This document shows, piece after piece, positions 1 through 7,880 of a DNA stretch of 64,000 nucleotides (positions are counted from its first letter, which is position 1; each line of letters begins with the position of its first letter). The stretch covers positions 62,001 to 126,000 of the forward strand of contig CALVLH010000001.1 in NCBI GenBank assembly GCA_944336975.1, read 5' to 3'. The position numbers and the translations under genes were made by a program. The stretch comes from an uncultured Clostridia bacterium (GTDB lineage Bacteria; Bacillota; Clostridia; Christensenellales; Borkfalkiaceae). The notes beneath the pieces were generated by a model. The model ran no database searches. It saw only the letters and a list, made by a program, of their open reading frames with translations, and was not told the DNA's origin.

Positions 1-981
1 ATCAAAGAAAAGGCAGCCGCGCTCAACAAGAAGATCGTGCTGTGCGAAGGCGAGGACAAGCGCGTCGTCAAGGCGGCTTCCGACATCGTGAAAGAGGGCG
101 TCGCGCGCATCGTCCTGCTCGGCAACGAAGCGGAGATCAGAAAGGCAAATCCCGACGTCGATCTCAGCGGCGTGGAGATTGTCGATCCCCTGACTTCCCC
201 GAAGGCGGAAGAATACGCGCAGCTTCTCTATACGCTGAGAAAGGCGAAGGGGATGACGGAAGAGCAGGCGAGAGAGCAGGCGAAGGACGCGACCTTTTTC
301 GGCGCGCTCATGCTCAAAGCGGGCGACGTGGACGGACTTGTCTCCGGCGCTTGCCACTCCACGGCGAATACCCTGCGTCCCGGGTTGCAGATCATCAAGA
401 CGGCGCCCGGCGTTTCCTCCGTATCCAGCTTTAACCTGATGGTCGCGCCCGAAGGAGGCAATCCTTATGTTCCAGACGGCATGCTCGTGTTTGCGGACTG
501 CGGGCTCAACCCGACTTATACGAGCGAAGGGCTCGCGGACTGCGCGATCGCCACGGCGAAGAGCGCGAAAGAGATCGCGGGGCTGGATCCGAAAGTCGCG
601 ATGCTTTCCTTCTCGACGAAGGGCAGCGCGAAACACGACAACGTGACGATGGTCGCGCAGGCGGTCGCGATCGCAAAAGAAAAGGCACCCGATCTCAAAC
701 TGGACGGCGAATTGCAGTTCGACGCGGCGATTGTGCCCTCCGTCGGCGAATTCAAGGCGCCCGGTTCTTCCGTTGCGGGACACGCGAACGTGTTTATTTT
801 CCCCGACCTTCAGGCGGGCAACATCGGCTATAAGATCGCGGAACGCCTCGGCGGGTTCCAGGCGATCGGTCCCATCTGTCAGGGTTTTGCAAAGCCGCTC
901 AACGACCTGTCCCGCGGGTGCAAGTCGGACGACATCGTCTGCGCCGTCGCGATCACCGCATTGCAGACGATCAACAAATAA
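1..981 (+). CDS. pta: Phosphate acetyltransferase (5' end outside window)
   Basis: Phosphotransacetylase interconverts acetyl-CoA plus phosphate with acetyl phosphate plus CoA in the cytoplasm. The frame is open from the first base, and the visible start (IKEKAAALNKKIVLCEGED) is the typical N-terminal region of Pta, so only a few residues lie upstream of the window. About 326 residues are visible, close to the usual length of the short clostridial form without DRTGG domains. Family-like stretches include the VSGACHSTANTLRP and NPTYTSEGLADCA regions. The gene ends 23 bp before ackA, the standard arrangement for substrate-level ATP formation from acetyl-CoA. An in-frame GTG at 37 is an internal Val and not the start. 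Confidence 0.95.
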   Translation: MKEKAAALNKKIVLCEGEDKRVVKAASDIVKEGVARIVLLGNEAEIRKANPDVDLSGVEIVDPLTSPKAEEYAQLLYTLRKAKGMTEEQAREQAKDATFFGALMLKAGDVDGLVSGACHSTANTLRPGLQIIKTAPGVSSVSSFNLMVAPEGGNPYVPDGMLVFADCGLNPTYTSEGLADCAIATAKSAKEIAGLDPKVAMLSFSTKGSAKHDNVTMVAQAVAIAKEKAPDLKLDGELQFDAAIVPSVGEFKAPGSSVAGHANVFIFPDLQAGNIGYKIAERLGGFQAIGPICQGFAKPLNDLSRGCKSDDIVCAVAITALQTINK

Positions 982-1004
982 GAGAATCAACGGAGAAACA
1001 CGAT

Positions 1005-2198
1005 ATGAAAATTTTAGTCATCAATGCGGGAAGTTCTTCCCTCAAATATCAGCTCATCAACATGGAAACGGAAACGGTTGTCGCCAAGGGTACTTGCGAG
1101 AGGATCGGCATCAAGGGCGGCAGGCTCATGCACAAGGCGAACGGGAAGGAGACGGTCATCGAGCAGGAACTTCCCAACCATACGGAAGCCATTTCGCTCG
1201 TGCTGAAAGAGCTGGTAGACAAGGACGCGGGCGTGATCAAGTCCATGGACGAGATCGACGCGGTCGGACACCGCATCGTCGCTTCGGGCGAGGCGTTCAC
1301 CAAGACGACGCTCATCACCGAAGAGACGCTTGCGACGCTGGAAACGGTTTCCGAGCTCGCGCCTCTGCATAACCCCGCGGCGATCCTCGGCATTAAGGCG
1401 TGCCAGGCGGTCATGCCCGGCAAGAAGATGGCGTTCGTATTCGATACTTCTTTCCACGCGACGATGCCCGATTACGCACACCTGTACGCGATCGATTACG
1501 ATGACTATAAGCAGTATAAGGTGAGAAGATACGGCGCGCACGGCACGTCGCACAAATTTGTTTCGGGCGCGGCGGCGGAATATCTCGGTAAGGACATCAA
1601 GGACCTCAAGATCATCACCTGCCACCTCGGAAACGGTTCTTCCATCTCCGCAGTGGACGGCGGGAAGTGCATCGACACATCCATGGGCTTCACGCCGCTC
1701 GCGGGCGTTCCCATGGGCACGAGAAGCGGCGACATCGACGTCGCGGCGATCGACTTCCTCTGCAAGAAGAAGGGGATGACGATGGACGAGGGGCTGAACT
1801 ATCTCAACAAGAAATGCGGTATGTTGGGCGTTTCCGGCATTTCCTCCGACTTCCGCGATCTGCGTGCGGCGAGCGAAGAGGGGAACTACCGCGCGACGCT
1901 TGCGCTGAATATGTTCACCTATGCTTGCAAGAAATACGTCGGTTCGTATATGGTTGCGCTCGGCGGTCTGGATTGCGTCGTCTTTACGGCGGGCGTCGGC
2001 GAAAACACTCCCTCGATCCGCAAGGCGATCCTGTCCAACATGGAAACGTTCGGGATCGTCCTCGACGAGGAAAAGAACGCTCAGCCGAACGACGGCACCG
2101 TTCACGAGATCTCCGCAAAGGAATCCAGAGTCAAAGTGCTCGTCATCCCCACGAACGAAGAACTCGTCATCGCGCGCGAGACGGCGGCGCTTCTCTGA
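1005..2198 (+). CDS. ackA: Acetate kinase
   Basis: Converts acetyl phosphate and ADP to acetate and ATP; partner of the upstream pta. The 397-residue protein is full length for the family. It starts with the ASKHA-fold phosphate-loop signature VINAGSSSLKYQL and carries FDTSFHATMP, HGTSHKFV, CHLGNGSS and GTRSGDID. The start is the ATG at 1005 because MKILVINAGSSS is the canonical N-terminus; the frame remains open further upstream, inside pta, but that extension is not family-like. No promoter is seen between pta and ackA, so they are probably co-transcribed. An AT-rich 9-bp stem lies just after the stop (2204-2224) but has no T-run behind it, so it is not a clear terminator. Confidence 0.97.
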   Translation: MKILVINAGSSSLKYQLINMETETVVAKGTCERIGIKGGRLMHKANGKETVIEQELPNHTEAISLVLKELVDKDAGVIKSMDEIDAVGHRIVASGEAFTKTTLITEETLATLETVSELAPLHNPAAILGIKACQAVMPGKKMAFVFDTSFHATMPDYAHLYAIDYDDYKQYKVRRYGAHGTSHKFVSGAAAEYLGKDIKDLKIITCHLGNGSSISAVDGGKCIDTSMGFTPLAGVPMGTRSGDIDVAAIDFLCKKKGMTMDEGLNYLNKKCGMLGVSGISSDFRDLRAASEEGNYRATLALNMFTYACKKYVGSYMVALGGLDCVVFTAGVGENTPSIRKAILSNMETFGIVLDEEKNAQPNDGTVHEISAKESRVKVLVIPTNEELVIARETAALL

Positions 2199-2234
2199 TT
2201 TTTCGTAAATTTTGCAAATTTGCGTAAAAAAAGA

Positions 2235-2263
2235 TTGACAAACATCTGCAAAAATAATATACT
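2235..2263 (+). promoter_or_regulatory. Promoter of yceD-rpmF
   Basis: TTGACA (2235-2240), 17-bp spacer, TATACT (2258-2263). The -35 is perfect and the -10 differs from consensus at one base. The predicted transcript start (about 2270) is only some 7 nt before the ATG at 2277, so the leader is extremely short. Confidence 0.85.
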
Positions 2264-2276
2264 TTTAAGGTCAATT

Positions 2277-2690
2277 ATGCTGACAATCGACGTTCGGAAA
2301 CTCAATTCCCGGAAGGAATATGCGGGAGATCTCGTCTTCGGATACGACGCTCCGCAGGAGCTTATCGACATTCCGTATGTTGAGTTCGGCGGTCCCGTGC
2401 AGGTCAGCCTGCATTTCGACATCCTGGAAGACGATTCGGTGGAAGTGAAAGGAACGGTCGCATTTGTCCTGAAAGGCAAGTGTTCGCGCTGTCTGAAAGA
2501 CGCGCAGCAGTCCTTTTCGGGGGAAGTGGACGCCTACTTCGTGCCGGACGGCGGCGAAAGCGAGGACTACCGCTATACGGGCGGAAAAATCGATCTTTCC
2601 GATTGTCTCAACGATGCGATCATGCTCGCGCTCCCTTCGAGACTTGTCTGCGGCGACGGCTGCGTCGGCTCGGAATGGAAAGAGCAGTAA
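2277..2690 (+). CDS. yceD: YceD/DUF177 family protein
   Basis: A 137-residue cytoplasmic protein of the DUF177 (YceD) family, which almost always precedes rpmF and has been linked to 23S rRNA homeostasis; its biochemical role is not settled. Seen here: the central CSRCL pair and a C-terminal CGDGC, the cysteine pattern of the family, although the extra C-terminal cysteine pair present in many members is absent, so the tail is short. The ATG at 2277 was chosen because MLTIDVRKLNS matches the family start; an open extension to 2220 runs across the promoter and is not family-like. AAGG at 2267-2270 is the only ribosome-binding candidate and sits at the predicted transcript start. Co-transcribed with rpmF. 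Confidence 0.85.
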   Translation: MLTIDVRKLNSRKEYAGDLVFGYDAPQELIDIPYVEFGGPVQVSLHFDILEDDSVEVKGTVAFVLKGKCSRCLKDAQQSFSGEVDAYFVPDGGESEDYRYTGGKIDLSDCLNDAIMLALPSRLVCGDGCVGSEWKEQ

Positions 2691-2717
2691 AAATACGTTA
2701 AAAAGAGGTGGATAGAA

Positions 2718-2906
2718 ATGGCGGTACCCAAGTCCAAACAGTCGAAGAGCAGAACGAACAAGAGATTCGCGAACTACAAGGCGACGGCTCCCCAGCTCGT
2801 CGAATGCCCTCACTGCCACGAGCAGAAGGTCGCGCACAGAGTCTGCAAGAACTGCGGCTACTATGACGGCAAGGAAGTCGTTGCGCAGAAAGAAGAGAAA
2901 AACTAA
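2718..2906 (+). CDS. rpmF: 50S ribosomal protein L32
   Basis: Small basic protein of the large ribosomal subunit. The 62 residues begin MAVPKSKQSKSRTNKR, the hallmark L32 N-terminus, and include two CxxC pairs (CPHC, CKNC), so this is the zinc-binding C+ form. AGAGGTGG about 7 nt upstream is a good ribosome-binding site. It follows yceD by 27 bp in the usual pair and is closed by a strong intrinsic terminator directly downstream. Confidence 0.98.
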   Translation: MAVPKSKQSKSRTNKRFANYKATAPQLVECPHCHEQKVAHRVCKNCGYYDGKEVVAQKEEKN

Positions 2907-2917
2907 CCGTATCGGCG

Positions 2918-2950
2918 AAAGCGGGCGCAACGCGCCCGCTTTTCTTTTTT
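2918..2950 (+). terminator. Intrinsic terminator after rpmF
   Basis: GCGGGCGC, loop AAC, GCGCCCGC (2921-2939), flanked by AAA on the left and followed by TTTTCTTTTTT. Confidence 0.92.
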
Positions 2951-2970
2951 CGCAAATTTTCAAAATGAGG

Positions 2971-2998
2971 TTGACGGAAGCGAAAAACGTGGTATAAT
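2971..2998 (+). promoter_or_regulatory. Promoter upstream of copA
   Basis: TTGACG (2971-2976), 16-bp spacer, TATAAT (2993-2998). Predicted transcript start is near 3005, about 125 nt before copA, leaving room for the leader hairpin at 3021-3046. Confidence 0.75.
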
Positions 2999-3020
2999 GA
3001 TATAGGAAGTTCTGCGCGGG

Positions 3021-3053
3021 CCGCGCGTCGCGGTCACGTCGCGCGGATTTTTT
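3021..3053 (+). terminator. Leader terminator/attenuator ahead of copA
   Basis: CCGCGCG pairs with CGCGCGG (3021-3027 with 3040-3046), with inner CG/CG pairs across a symmetric T/T mismatch, followed by ATTTTTTT. It lies about 15-50 nt downstream of the predicted start of the promoter at 2971-2998 and before copA, so it should stop most transcripts unless relieved. A second small hairpin (GTTCGC/GCGAAC, 3065-3080) follows. Either it is an attenuator of copA, or the promoter-terminator pair makes a roughly 50-nt RNA. Confidence 0.65.
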
Positions 3054-3128
3054 TCCTCCGAATAGTTCGCTTATGCGAACGCCATATCGCCGCGCAGGTT
3101 CGGAACGAAGGCGGCAAAGGAGCAGGAA

Positions 3129-5573
3129 TTGAAGAAAAAATATACCGTCACGGGCATGACGTGCGCCGCGTGCTCGTCGGGCATCGAAAAGACGGTCTGT
3201 AAACTGGACGGCGTAGAGCGGGTCTCCGTCTCTCTCATGGGGGAGAGCATGGAAGTGGAATTCGACGAGAGCAAACTCACGGACGAACGCATCCGCCGCG
3301 CGGTGACGTCGCTCGGATACGGCGCGTACGATTACGGAGCGGCGCCCGCAAAAAAGGAAAGAGCGCTTTCGCTCAGAGTGCGGTTTTTTCTGTCCCTCTG
3401 TCTGCTTCTCCCCGAAATGTATCTGGCGATGGGGCATATGCTTGGGCTTCCCGTTCCGCACGGGCTTTGGAACGATATTTTGCAGATCGCGCTCACGCTC
3501 GCCGTTCTCGCGATCAATTTCCGATTTTTTACGAGCGGAGGGAAGGCAGTCCTGAAAGGCGTGCCTAATATGGATACCCTCGTCTCGCTCGGCGCGGCGG
3601 CGTCGTTCTTGTACAGTTTTATCATGACGGTGTTCTACTCTTCGCAGACGCTGTTTTACGAATCGGCGGCGATGATCGTCACGCTGGTCACGCTGGGCAA
3701 GTGGCTGGAAGATATGTCCAAACGCAGGACGGGGAAAGAAGTGGAAAAGCTCCGCTCTCTCGCGCCCGACACCGTGACGGCGGTGCGGGACGGGCAGGCG
3801 GTAAGCGTTCCTCTGTCCGAAGTGAAGGCGGGAGATCTCCTGCTCGTGCGGCAGGGCGAATCCGTCGCCGTGGACGGCGTCGTCGAAGAGGGGCACGCGT
3901 TCGTCGACGAATCGGCGGTTACGGGCGAGAGCCTGCCCGTGGAAGTGAGCGCGGGCGGCCGCGCGGTCAGCGCGGGGCTCGTAAAAAGCGGGTATCTCAA
4001 GATCCGCGCGGAAAAGGTGGGCGAAGAGACCATGCTCGCCAACATTATCCGCATGGTGCGGGAAGCGGGTGCGAGCAAGGCACCCATTCAGAAGCTCGCA
4101 GACCGCGTGGCGGCGGTGTTCGTGCCCACGGTGGTCGGCATCGCCCTCGTGACTTTCCTCGTGTGGATGCTCGTCGCGCGCGATTTTTATACCGCGTTCA
4201 ATTATTCGGTCAGCGTTCTCGTCATTTCCTGTCCGTGTGCGCTCGGTCTGGCGACGCCCGTGGCGATCATGGCGGCGACGGGGCGGGGCGCTTCGCTGGG
4301 GATCCTGTATAAGAACGCCGAGGCGTTGCAGCGCGCGGCGGACGTGGGCGTCGTACTGCTCGACAAGACGGCGACCGTCACCGAAGGAAGACCCCGCGTG
4401 GTCGCATTCGAGTGTTACGGGAACGAAGCCGAGGCGAAGGCAGTCGCGTTCGCCCTTGAAAGCAAACTCAATCATCCGCTCGCGCAGTGTATTTCCGAAT
4501 ACTGCGGCGCGGGGAAAGAGGCGGAGAGCGTGGAATATCTCACGGGCGCGGGCGCCCGCGGCACGGTGGACGGAAAGGAGTGGTATCTCGGCAACGACCG
4601 CCTGATGCGCACGCTCGGCGTTGCGGATTTTGACGGGGCGCGCTTTTCCCGCCTTTCCGCAGAGGGAAAGACGGTGCTGTATCTCTCCGACGGGCGGCGC
4701 ATCGCGGCGCTGTTTGCCCTGGCGGATACGATCAAGGAAGGGAGCGCCGAGGCGATCGCCGATCTTCGCGCGATGGGACAGGAAGTGAAGATGATCACGG
4801 GCGACAACGCGGCGTGCGCGAATTACATCGCGGCGCAGGCGGGCATCCCCGCGGAAGGGGTATATGCGCAGGTGCTGCCCGAGGATAAACTCGCGGCGGT
4901 CGCGGAGAACAAAGAGTGCGTGCGCGCGCTTCCCCGCGGCGCGAGGACGGGCGTGTCGATGATCGGAGACGGCATCAACGATTCCCCCGCCCTCAAAGAG
5001 GCGGACGTCGGGTTTGCCATGGGCAACGGGACGGACGTGGCGATCGAGAGCGCGGACGTCGTGCTCGTCAAGGGGGATCTCCGCGCCGCGCCGCAGGCGT
5101 TCGCGCTTTCGCGTAGGACGATGCGGATCATCAGGGAGAACCTCTTCTGGGCGTTCTTTTACAACTGTATCGGCATTCCGCTCGCGGCGGGCTGTTTCGC
5201 CTGGGCCTGGGCGGGGCTCACCCTCAATCCCATGATTGCCTCGGCGGCGATGAGTTTATCGTCGCTGTTCGTGGTGGGAAACGCCCTGCGGCTGACCCGC
5301 TTCGGGCGGAAGAAGGATGATAACGGAAAAAAGAAAGAAGAAATCGGACAAGGAGGAACGGATATGAAACAGACTCTGACGGTGGAAGGCATGATGTGTA
5401 TGCACTGCGCGGGGCGGGTGAAGCAGGCGTTGGAGGCGCTCGACGGAGCGATCTCCGCGGAGGTCAACCTCAAAAAGAAGCGCGTCGTGCTGACGTCAGA
5501 GAGCGGCATTTCCCGCGAGGTCATGGAAAAGGCGATCGCCGACGCGGGCTATACGCTCACCGACGTAAAATAA
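3129..5573 (+). CDS. copA: Copper-exporting P1B-type ATPase with C-terminal CopZ-like domain
   Basis: Inner-membrane ATPase that exports Cu(I). Order seen: N-terminal heavy-metal domain with C12 and C15 (GMTCAAC); membrane helices; actuator loop with TGES; metal-site CPC at residues 368-370; phosphorylation loop with D412; nucleotide-domain LNHPLAQ; hinge GDGINDSPAL (D614); late helices with YN and MSLSS, the Cu(I)-type signatures; a lysine-rich linker; then a second heavy-metal domain with C757 and C760. TTG at 3129 is taken as start because AAAGGAG lies 7 nt upstream and the protein then begins MKKKYTVTGMTCAAC. Odd points: the nearly invariant DKTGT motif reads DKTAT, and the last domain has its own ribosome-binding site and ATG. 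Confidence 0.95.
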   Translation: MKKKYTVTGMTCAACSSGIEKTVCKLDGVERVSVSLMGESMEVEFDESKLTDERIRRAVTSLGYGAYDYGAAPAKKERALSLRVRFFLSLCLLLPEMYLAMGHMLGLPVPHGLWNDILQIALTLAVLAINFRFFTSGGKAVLKGVPNMDTLVSLGAAASFLYSFIMTVFYSSQTLFYESAAMIVTLVTLGKWLEDMSKRRTGKEVEKLRSLAPDTVTAVRDGQAVSVPLSEVKAGDLLLVRQGESVAVDGVVEEGHAFVDESAVTGESLPVEVSAGGRAVSAGLVKSGYLKIRAEKVGEETMLANIIRMVREAGASKAPIQKLADRVAAVFVPTVVGIALVTFLVWMLVARDFYTAFNYSVSVLVISCPCALGLATPVAIMAATGRGASLGILYKNAEALQRAADVGVVLLDKTATVTEGRPRVVAFECYGNEAEAKAVAFALESKLNHPLAQCISEYCGAGKEAESVEYLTGAGARGTVDGKEWYLGNDRLMRTLGVADFDGARFSRLSAEGKTVLYLSDGRRIAALFALADTIKEGSAEAIADLRAMGQEVKMITGDNAACANYIAAQAGIPAEGVYAQVLPEDKLAAVAENKECVRALPRGARTGVSMIGDGINDSPALKEADVGFAMGNGTDVAIESADVVLVKGDLRAAPQAFALSRRTMRIIRENLFWAFFYNCIGIPLAAGCFAWAWAGLTLNPMIASAAMSLSSLFVVGNALRLTRFGRKKDDNGKKKEEIGQGGTDMKQTLTVEGMMCMHCAGRVKQALEALDGAISAEVNLKKKRVVLTSESGISREVMEKAIADAGYTLTDVK
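5364..5573 (+). other. Possible internal translation start for a free CopZ-like chaperone
   Basis: Inside copA, AAGGAGG (5350-5356) lies 7 nt before an in-frame ATG at 5364. Initiation here would make a 69-residue protein beginning MKQTLTVEGMMCMHC, a complete CopZ-like copper chaperone fold. Separate production of a free metal-binding domain from copA is known in E. coli, where it uses frameshifting. Here the route would be internal initiation, which is inference. Confidence 0.55.
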
Positions 5574-5628
5574 CGGACAAGGAAAGATAAAATCCGACAC
5601 GGTTCGTCCGTGTGCGGAAATGTACACA

Positions 5629-5637
5629 TGATATACT
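5629..5637 (+). promoter_or_regulatory. Extended -10 promoter of the ArsR gene
   Basis: TGA followed by TATACT (5629-5637) is an extended -10 element; no good -35 lies at 16-18 bp. It sits 25 bp before the ATG. Confidence 0.5.
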
Positions 5638-5661
5638 GTCATAAAAAAGGAGGGCTTTTTT

Positions 5662-6000
5662 ATGGCAGAAACGTTGCTTCTGGATAAGCGCACGCAGGGC
5701 ATGGTGGAAGGATACGTCCCCGAAGGGGAGATCCTCACCTCGCTGGTGCGCTTTTTTTCCATCTTTTCGGACGGGACGCGCCTGCGCATTCTCTCCGCGC
5801 TCGCGATCTCGGAGATGTGCGTGACGGACATCTCGCGGGTGCTCGTCATCAATCAGACGACGGTCAGTCATCAGCTCCGTTTTCTCAAAGACGCGGGCAT
5901 GGTGCGCACCGAACGGCACGGGAAGATCATTTTTTATTCGCTCATGAACGACATCGTCAACGACGTGCTCTTAAAAGGCGTGGAGTTTTTGGGCTATTGA
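5662..6000 (+). CDS. ArsR/SmtB-family transcriptional regulator
   Basis: A 112-residue winged-helix DNA-binding protein. The SDGTRLRILSAL helix and the recognition region NQTTVSHQLRFLKDAGMV followed by the wing RHGKIIFYSL are typical of ArsR/SmtB. The metal box usually written ELCVCD reads EMCVTD here, with one cysteine, so classical thiolate sensing at that site is doubtful. AAAAGGAGGG gives a strong ribosome-binding site. It lies directly downstream of the copper ATPase and may regulate metal efflux, but it has its own extended -10 promoter and could act elsewhere. Copper control in Bacillota is more often by CsoR or CopY, so the link is inference. Confidence 0.85.
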   Translation: MAETLLLDKRTQGMVEGYVPEGEILTSLVRFFSIFSDGTRLRILSALAISEMCVTDISRVLVINQTTVSHQLRFLKDAGMVRTERHGKIIFYSLMNDIVNDVLLKGVEFLGY

Positions 6001-6022
6001 GCGAAAATATCCGTCCGAACCC

Positions 6023-6051
6023 TTGAAAAATATGCGCAAAGCGTGTATAAT
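6023..6051 (+). promoter_or_regulatory. Promoter of uvrC operon
   Basis: TTGAAA (6023-6028), 17-bp spacer, TATAAT (6046-6051), with a short leader of about 14 nt before the ATG at 6072. Confidence 0.85.
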
Positions 6052-6071
6052 AGGGATGAAGGGTATTTTCG

Positions 6072-7880
6072 ATGGGCGTCATACAGGAAAAACTCAGACT
6101 GCTGCCAGACACGCCGGGCGTGTACATCATGCTCGACAGGGACGGAACGGTCATTTACGTCGGAAAAGCCCGCGTGCTCAAAAACCGCGTGAGGCAGTAT
6201 TTCCATTCTTCCTATAAAGCGGACAAGGTGCAGGCGATGGTGGATAACATCGCCGACTTTTCCTATGTCGTCACTCCGACCGAGGTGGACGCGCTCGCCC
6301 TCGAAAACAACCTCATCAAGAAATACAAACCCAAATACAACATCCTGCTCAAAGACGACAAGACCTATCCCTACATCAAGGTGCACACGCGGGAAGAGTT
6401 TCCGCGCATTTCGGTGACCCGCCGCGTGCGCAAGGACGGAAAGTATTTCGGGCCGTTTATGGGCGGGATCCGCTGCAAAGATATTGTCGACATTGCCGCG
6501 AAGGTGTATCACATCCGCAGCTGCGCGGTATCCGTGGGCGAAAAACCCAAAAAGCCCTGTCTTAATTATCATCTCGGGCGGTGTTTCGCCCCGTGCGCAC
6601 ATCTGTGCACGAAAGAGGAATACGCCGTCGCGGTGGAAAAGACGCTTTCCTTTCTCTCGGGCAATTACGGGGAAGCGGAAAAACTGCTGCGGGAAAAGAT
6701 GGCGTCGTATGCCGAAGAAGAGCAGTTCGAGCTGGCGATGGAGTGCAGGGAGCGGTTGGAGATGCTTTCCAAATTACAACTCAAACGGATCACGGCGATG
6801 CCGCGCGACGTGGACGCCGACGTATGGGCGTTCCGCACCAACGGGCTGTATACCTGCGCGAGCGTGCTCGTCACGCGCGGGGGAATGATGCAGGGCTCCG
6901 CCAACTTCACGCCCGAAGCGGGCGCGGGGGAGCGGGGAGAAGCCGTCCTCAGCTTTCTCATACAGTATTATACCTCGCACGAGTTTCCGCACGAGATCGT
7001 TCTCGACGAAGAGCTGGACGACGAGCTTTTGCGAGGATATGCCCGCGAAAAGGCGGGGCGCAACGTGGAGATCGTACATCCCAAACTGGGCGTCAAGCGC
7101 GAGCTTGCGGACATGGCGGCGGGAAACGCCAAGGAATTTCTGGAAAAGTCCGTCTCCGCCATTCAGCATAAGGACGATATGACCAAGAACGCCTGCGCGA
7201 GATTGCAGGAACTGCTCAATCTGAAACGCTATCCCAAGCGCATGGAGTGTTATGACATCTCCAACATCTCGGGCGTGGATAAAGTAGGGAGTATGGTCGT
7301 ATTTTCGGACGGGGAACCGGATAAATACAGCTATCGCCGTTTCCGCATCCGCACGGTAGAGGGCGCGAACGACTTCGCCTCGTTGCAGGAAGTGCTGCGC
7401 CGACGCCTTTCCAAACTCGGCACGGACGAGGAGGACAGATTTCCCAAACCGCAGCTCATCATCATCGACGGCGGCAAGGGGCAGCTCTCTTCCGTTCGCG
7501 AGATCTTCGAGGAAATGGGTGTGGACGACATCGAACTCATCTCCCTCGCCAAGCGCGAAGAAGAGGTCTTTACCCTCTTTTCGGATGAGAGCGTGAAGAT
7601 CGATCACCGCGATTACGCGCTCAGGATGTTGCAGCGCATCCGCGACGAAGCGCACCGCTTCGCCATCACCTATTTCCGCAACCTGCATTCCAAGCGCAAC
7701 CTCGCTTCCGTGCTTAACGAGATCGAGGGCGTGGGGAAGGTCAAGCGCGTCGCGCTCATGGAAAAGTTCGGCACGATCGACAGGATCATGCGGGCAAGCG
7801 AGGAAGAACTTGCCGCGACGGAGGGCATCGGGAAAGAGCTTGCCGCGCGCATCAAGCATTATTTCGAGGAAAAACTCTGA
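6072..7880 (+). CDS. uvrC: Excinuclease ABC subunit C
   Basis: Nuclease subunit of nucleotide-excision repair, cutting on both sides of a lesion with UvrA and UvrB. The 602 residues are full length. Seen in order: GIY-YIG domain (GVYIMLDRDGTVIYVGKA, residues 16-33); cysteines around CLNYHLGRCFAPCAHLC; UvrB-interacting UVR region near residues 200-235; RNase H-like 5' nuclease core (ECYDISNISG, IIIDGGKGQLSS); C-terminal helix-hairpin-helix ending at EGIGKELAARIKHYF. GAAGGG before the ATG is a reasonable ribosome-binding site. First gene of an overlapping run: its TGA shares one base with the ATG of the next gene. Confidence 0.97.
   Translation: MGVIQEKLRLLPDTPGVYIMLDRDGTVIYVGKARVLKNRVRQYFHSSYKADKVQAMVDNIADFSYVVTPTEVDALALENNLIKKYKPKYNILLKDDKTYPYIKVHTREEFPRISVTRRVRKDGKYFGPFMGGIRCKDIVDIAAKVYHIRSCAVSVGEKPKKPCLNYHLGRCFAPCAHLCTKEEYAVAVEKTLSFLSGNYGEAEKLLREKMASYAEEEQFELAMECRERLEMLSKLQLKRITAMPRDVDADVWAFRTNGLYTCASVLVTRGGMMQGSANFTPEAGAGERGEAVLSFLIQYYTSHEFPHEIVLDEELDDELLRGYAREKAGRNVEIVHPKLGVKRELADMAAGNAKEFLEKSVSAIQHKDDMTKNACARLQELLNLKRYPKRMECYDISNISGVDKVGSMVVFSDGEPDKYSYRRFRIRTVEGANDFASLQEVLRRRLSKLGTDEEDRFPKPQLIIIDGGKGQLSSVREIFEEMGVDDIELISLAKREEEVFTLFSDESVKIDHRDYALRMLQRIRDEAHRFAITYFRNLHSKRNLASVLNEIEGVGKVKRVALMEKFGTIDRIMRASEEELAATEGIGKELAARIKHYFEEKL

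Noticed and set aside
2204..2224. AT-rich hairpin after ackA as a terminator
   Set aside because: Nine pairs but no T-run on the plus strand; A residues follow instead.
2271..4475. Long minus-strand open frame opposite copA (about 734 codons)
   Set aside because: It runs antisense across yceD, rpmF, the terminator and copA. High-GC codon bias gives such shadows; it has no family-like motif.
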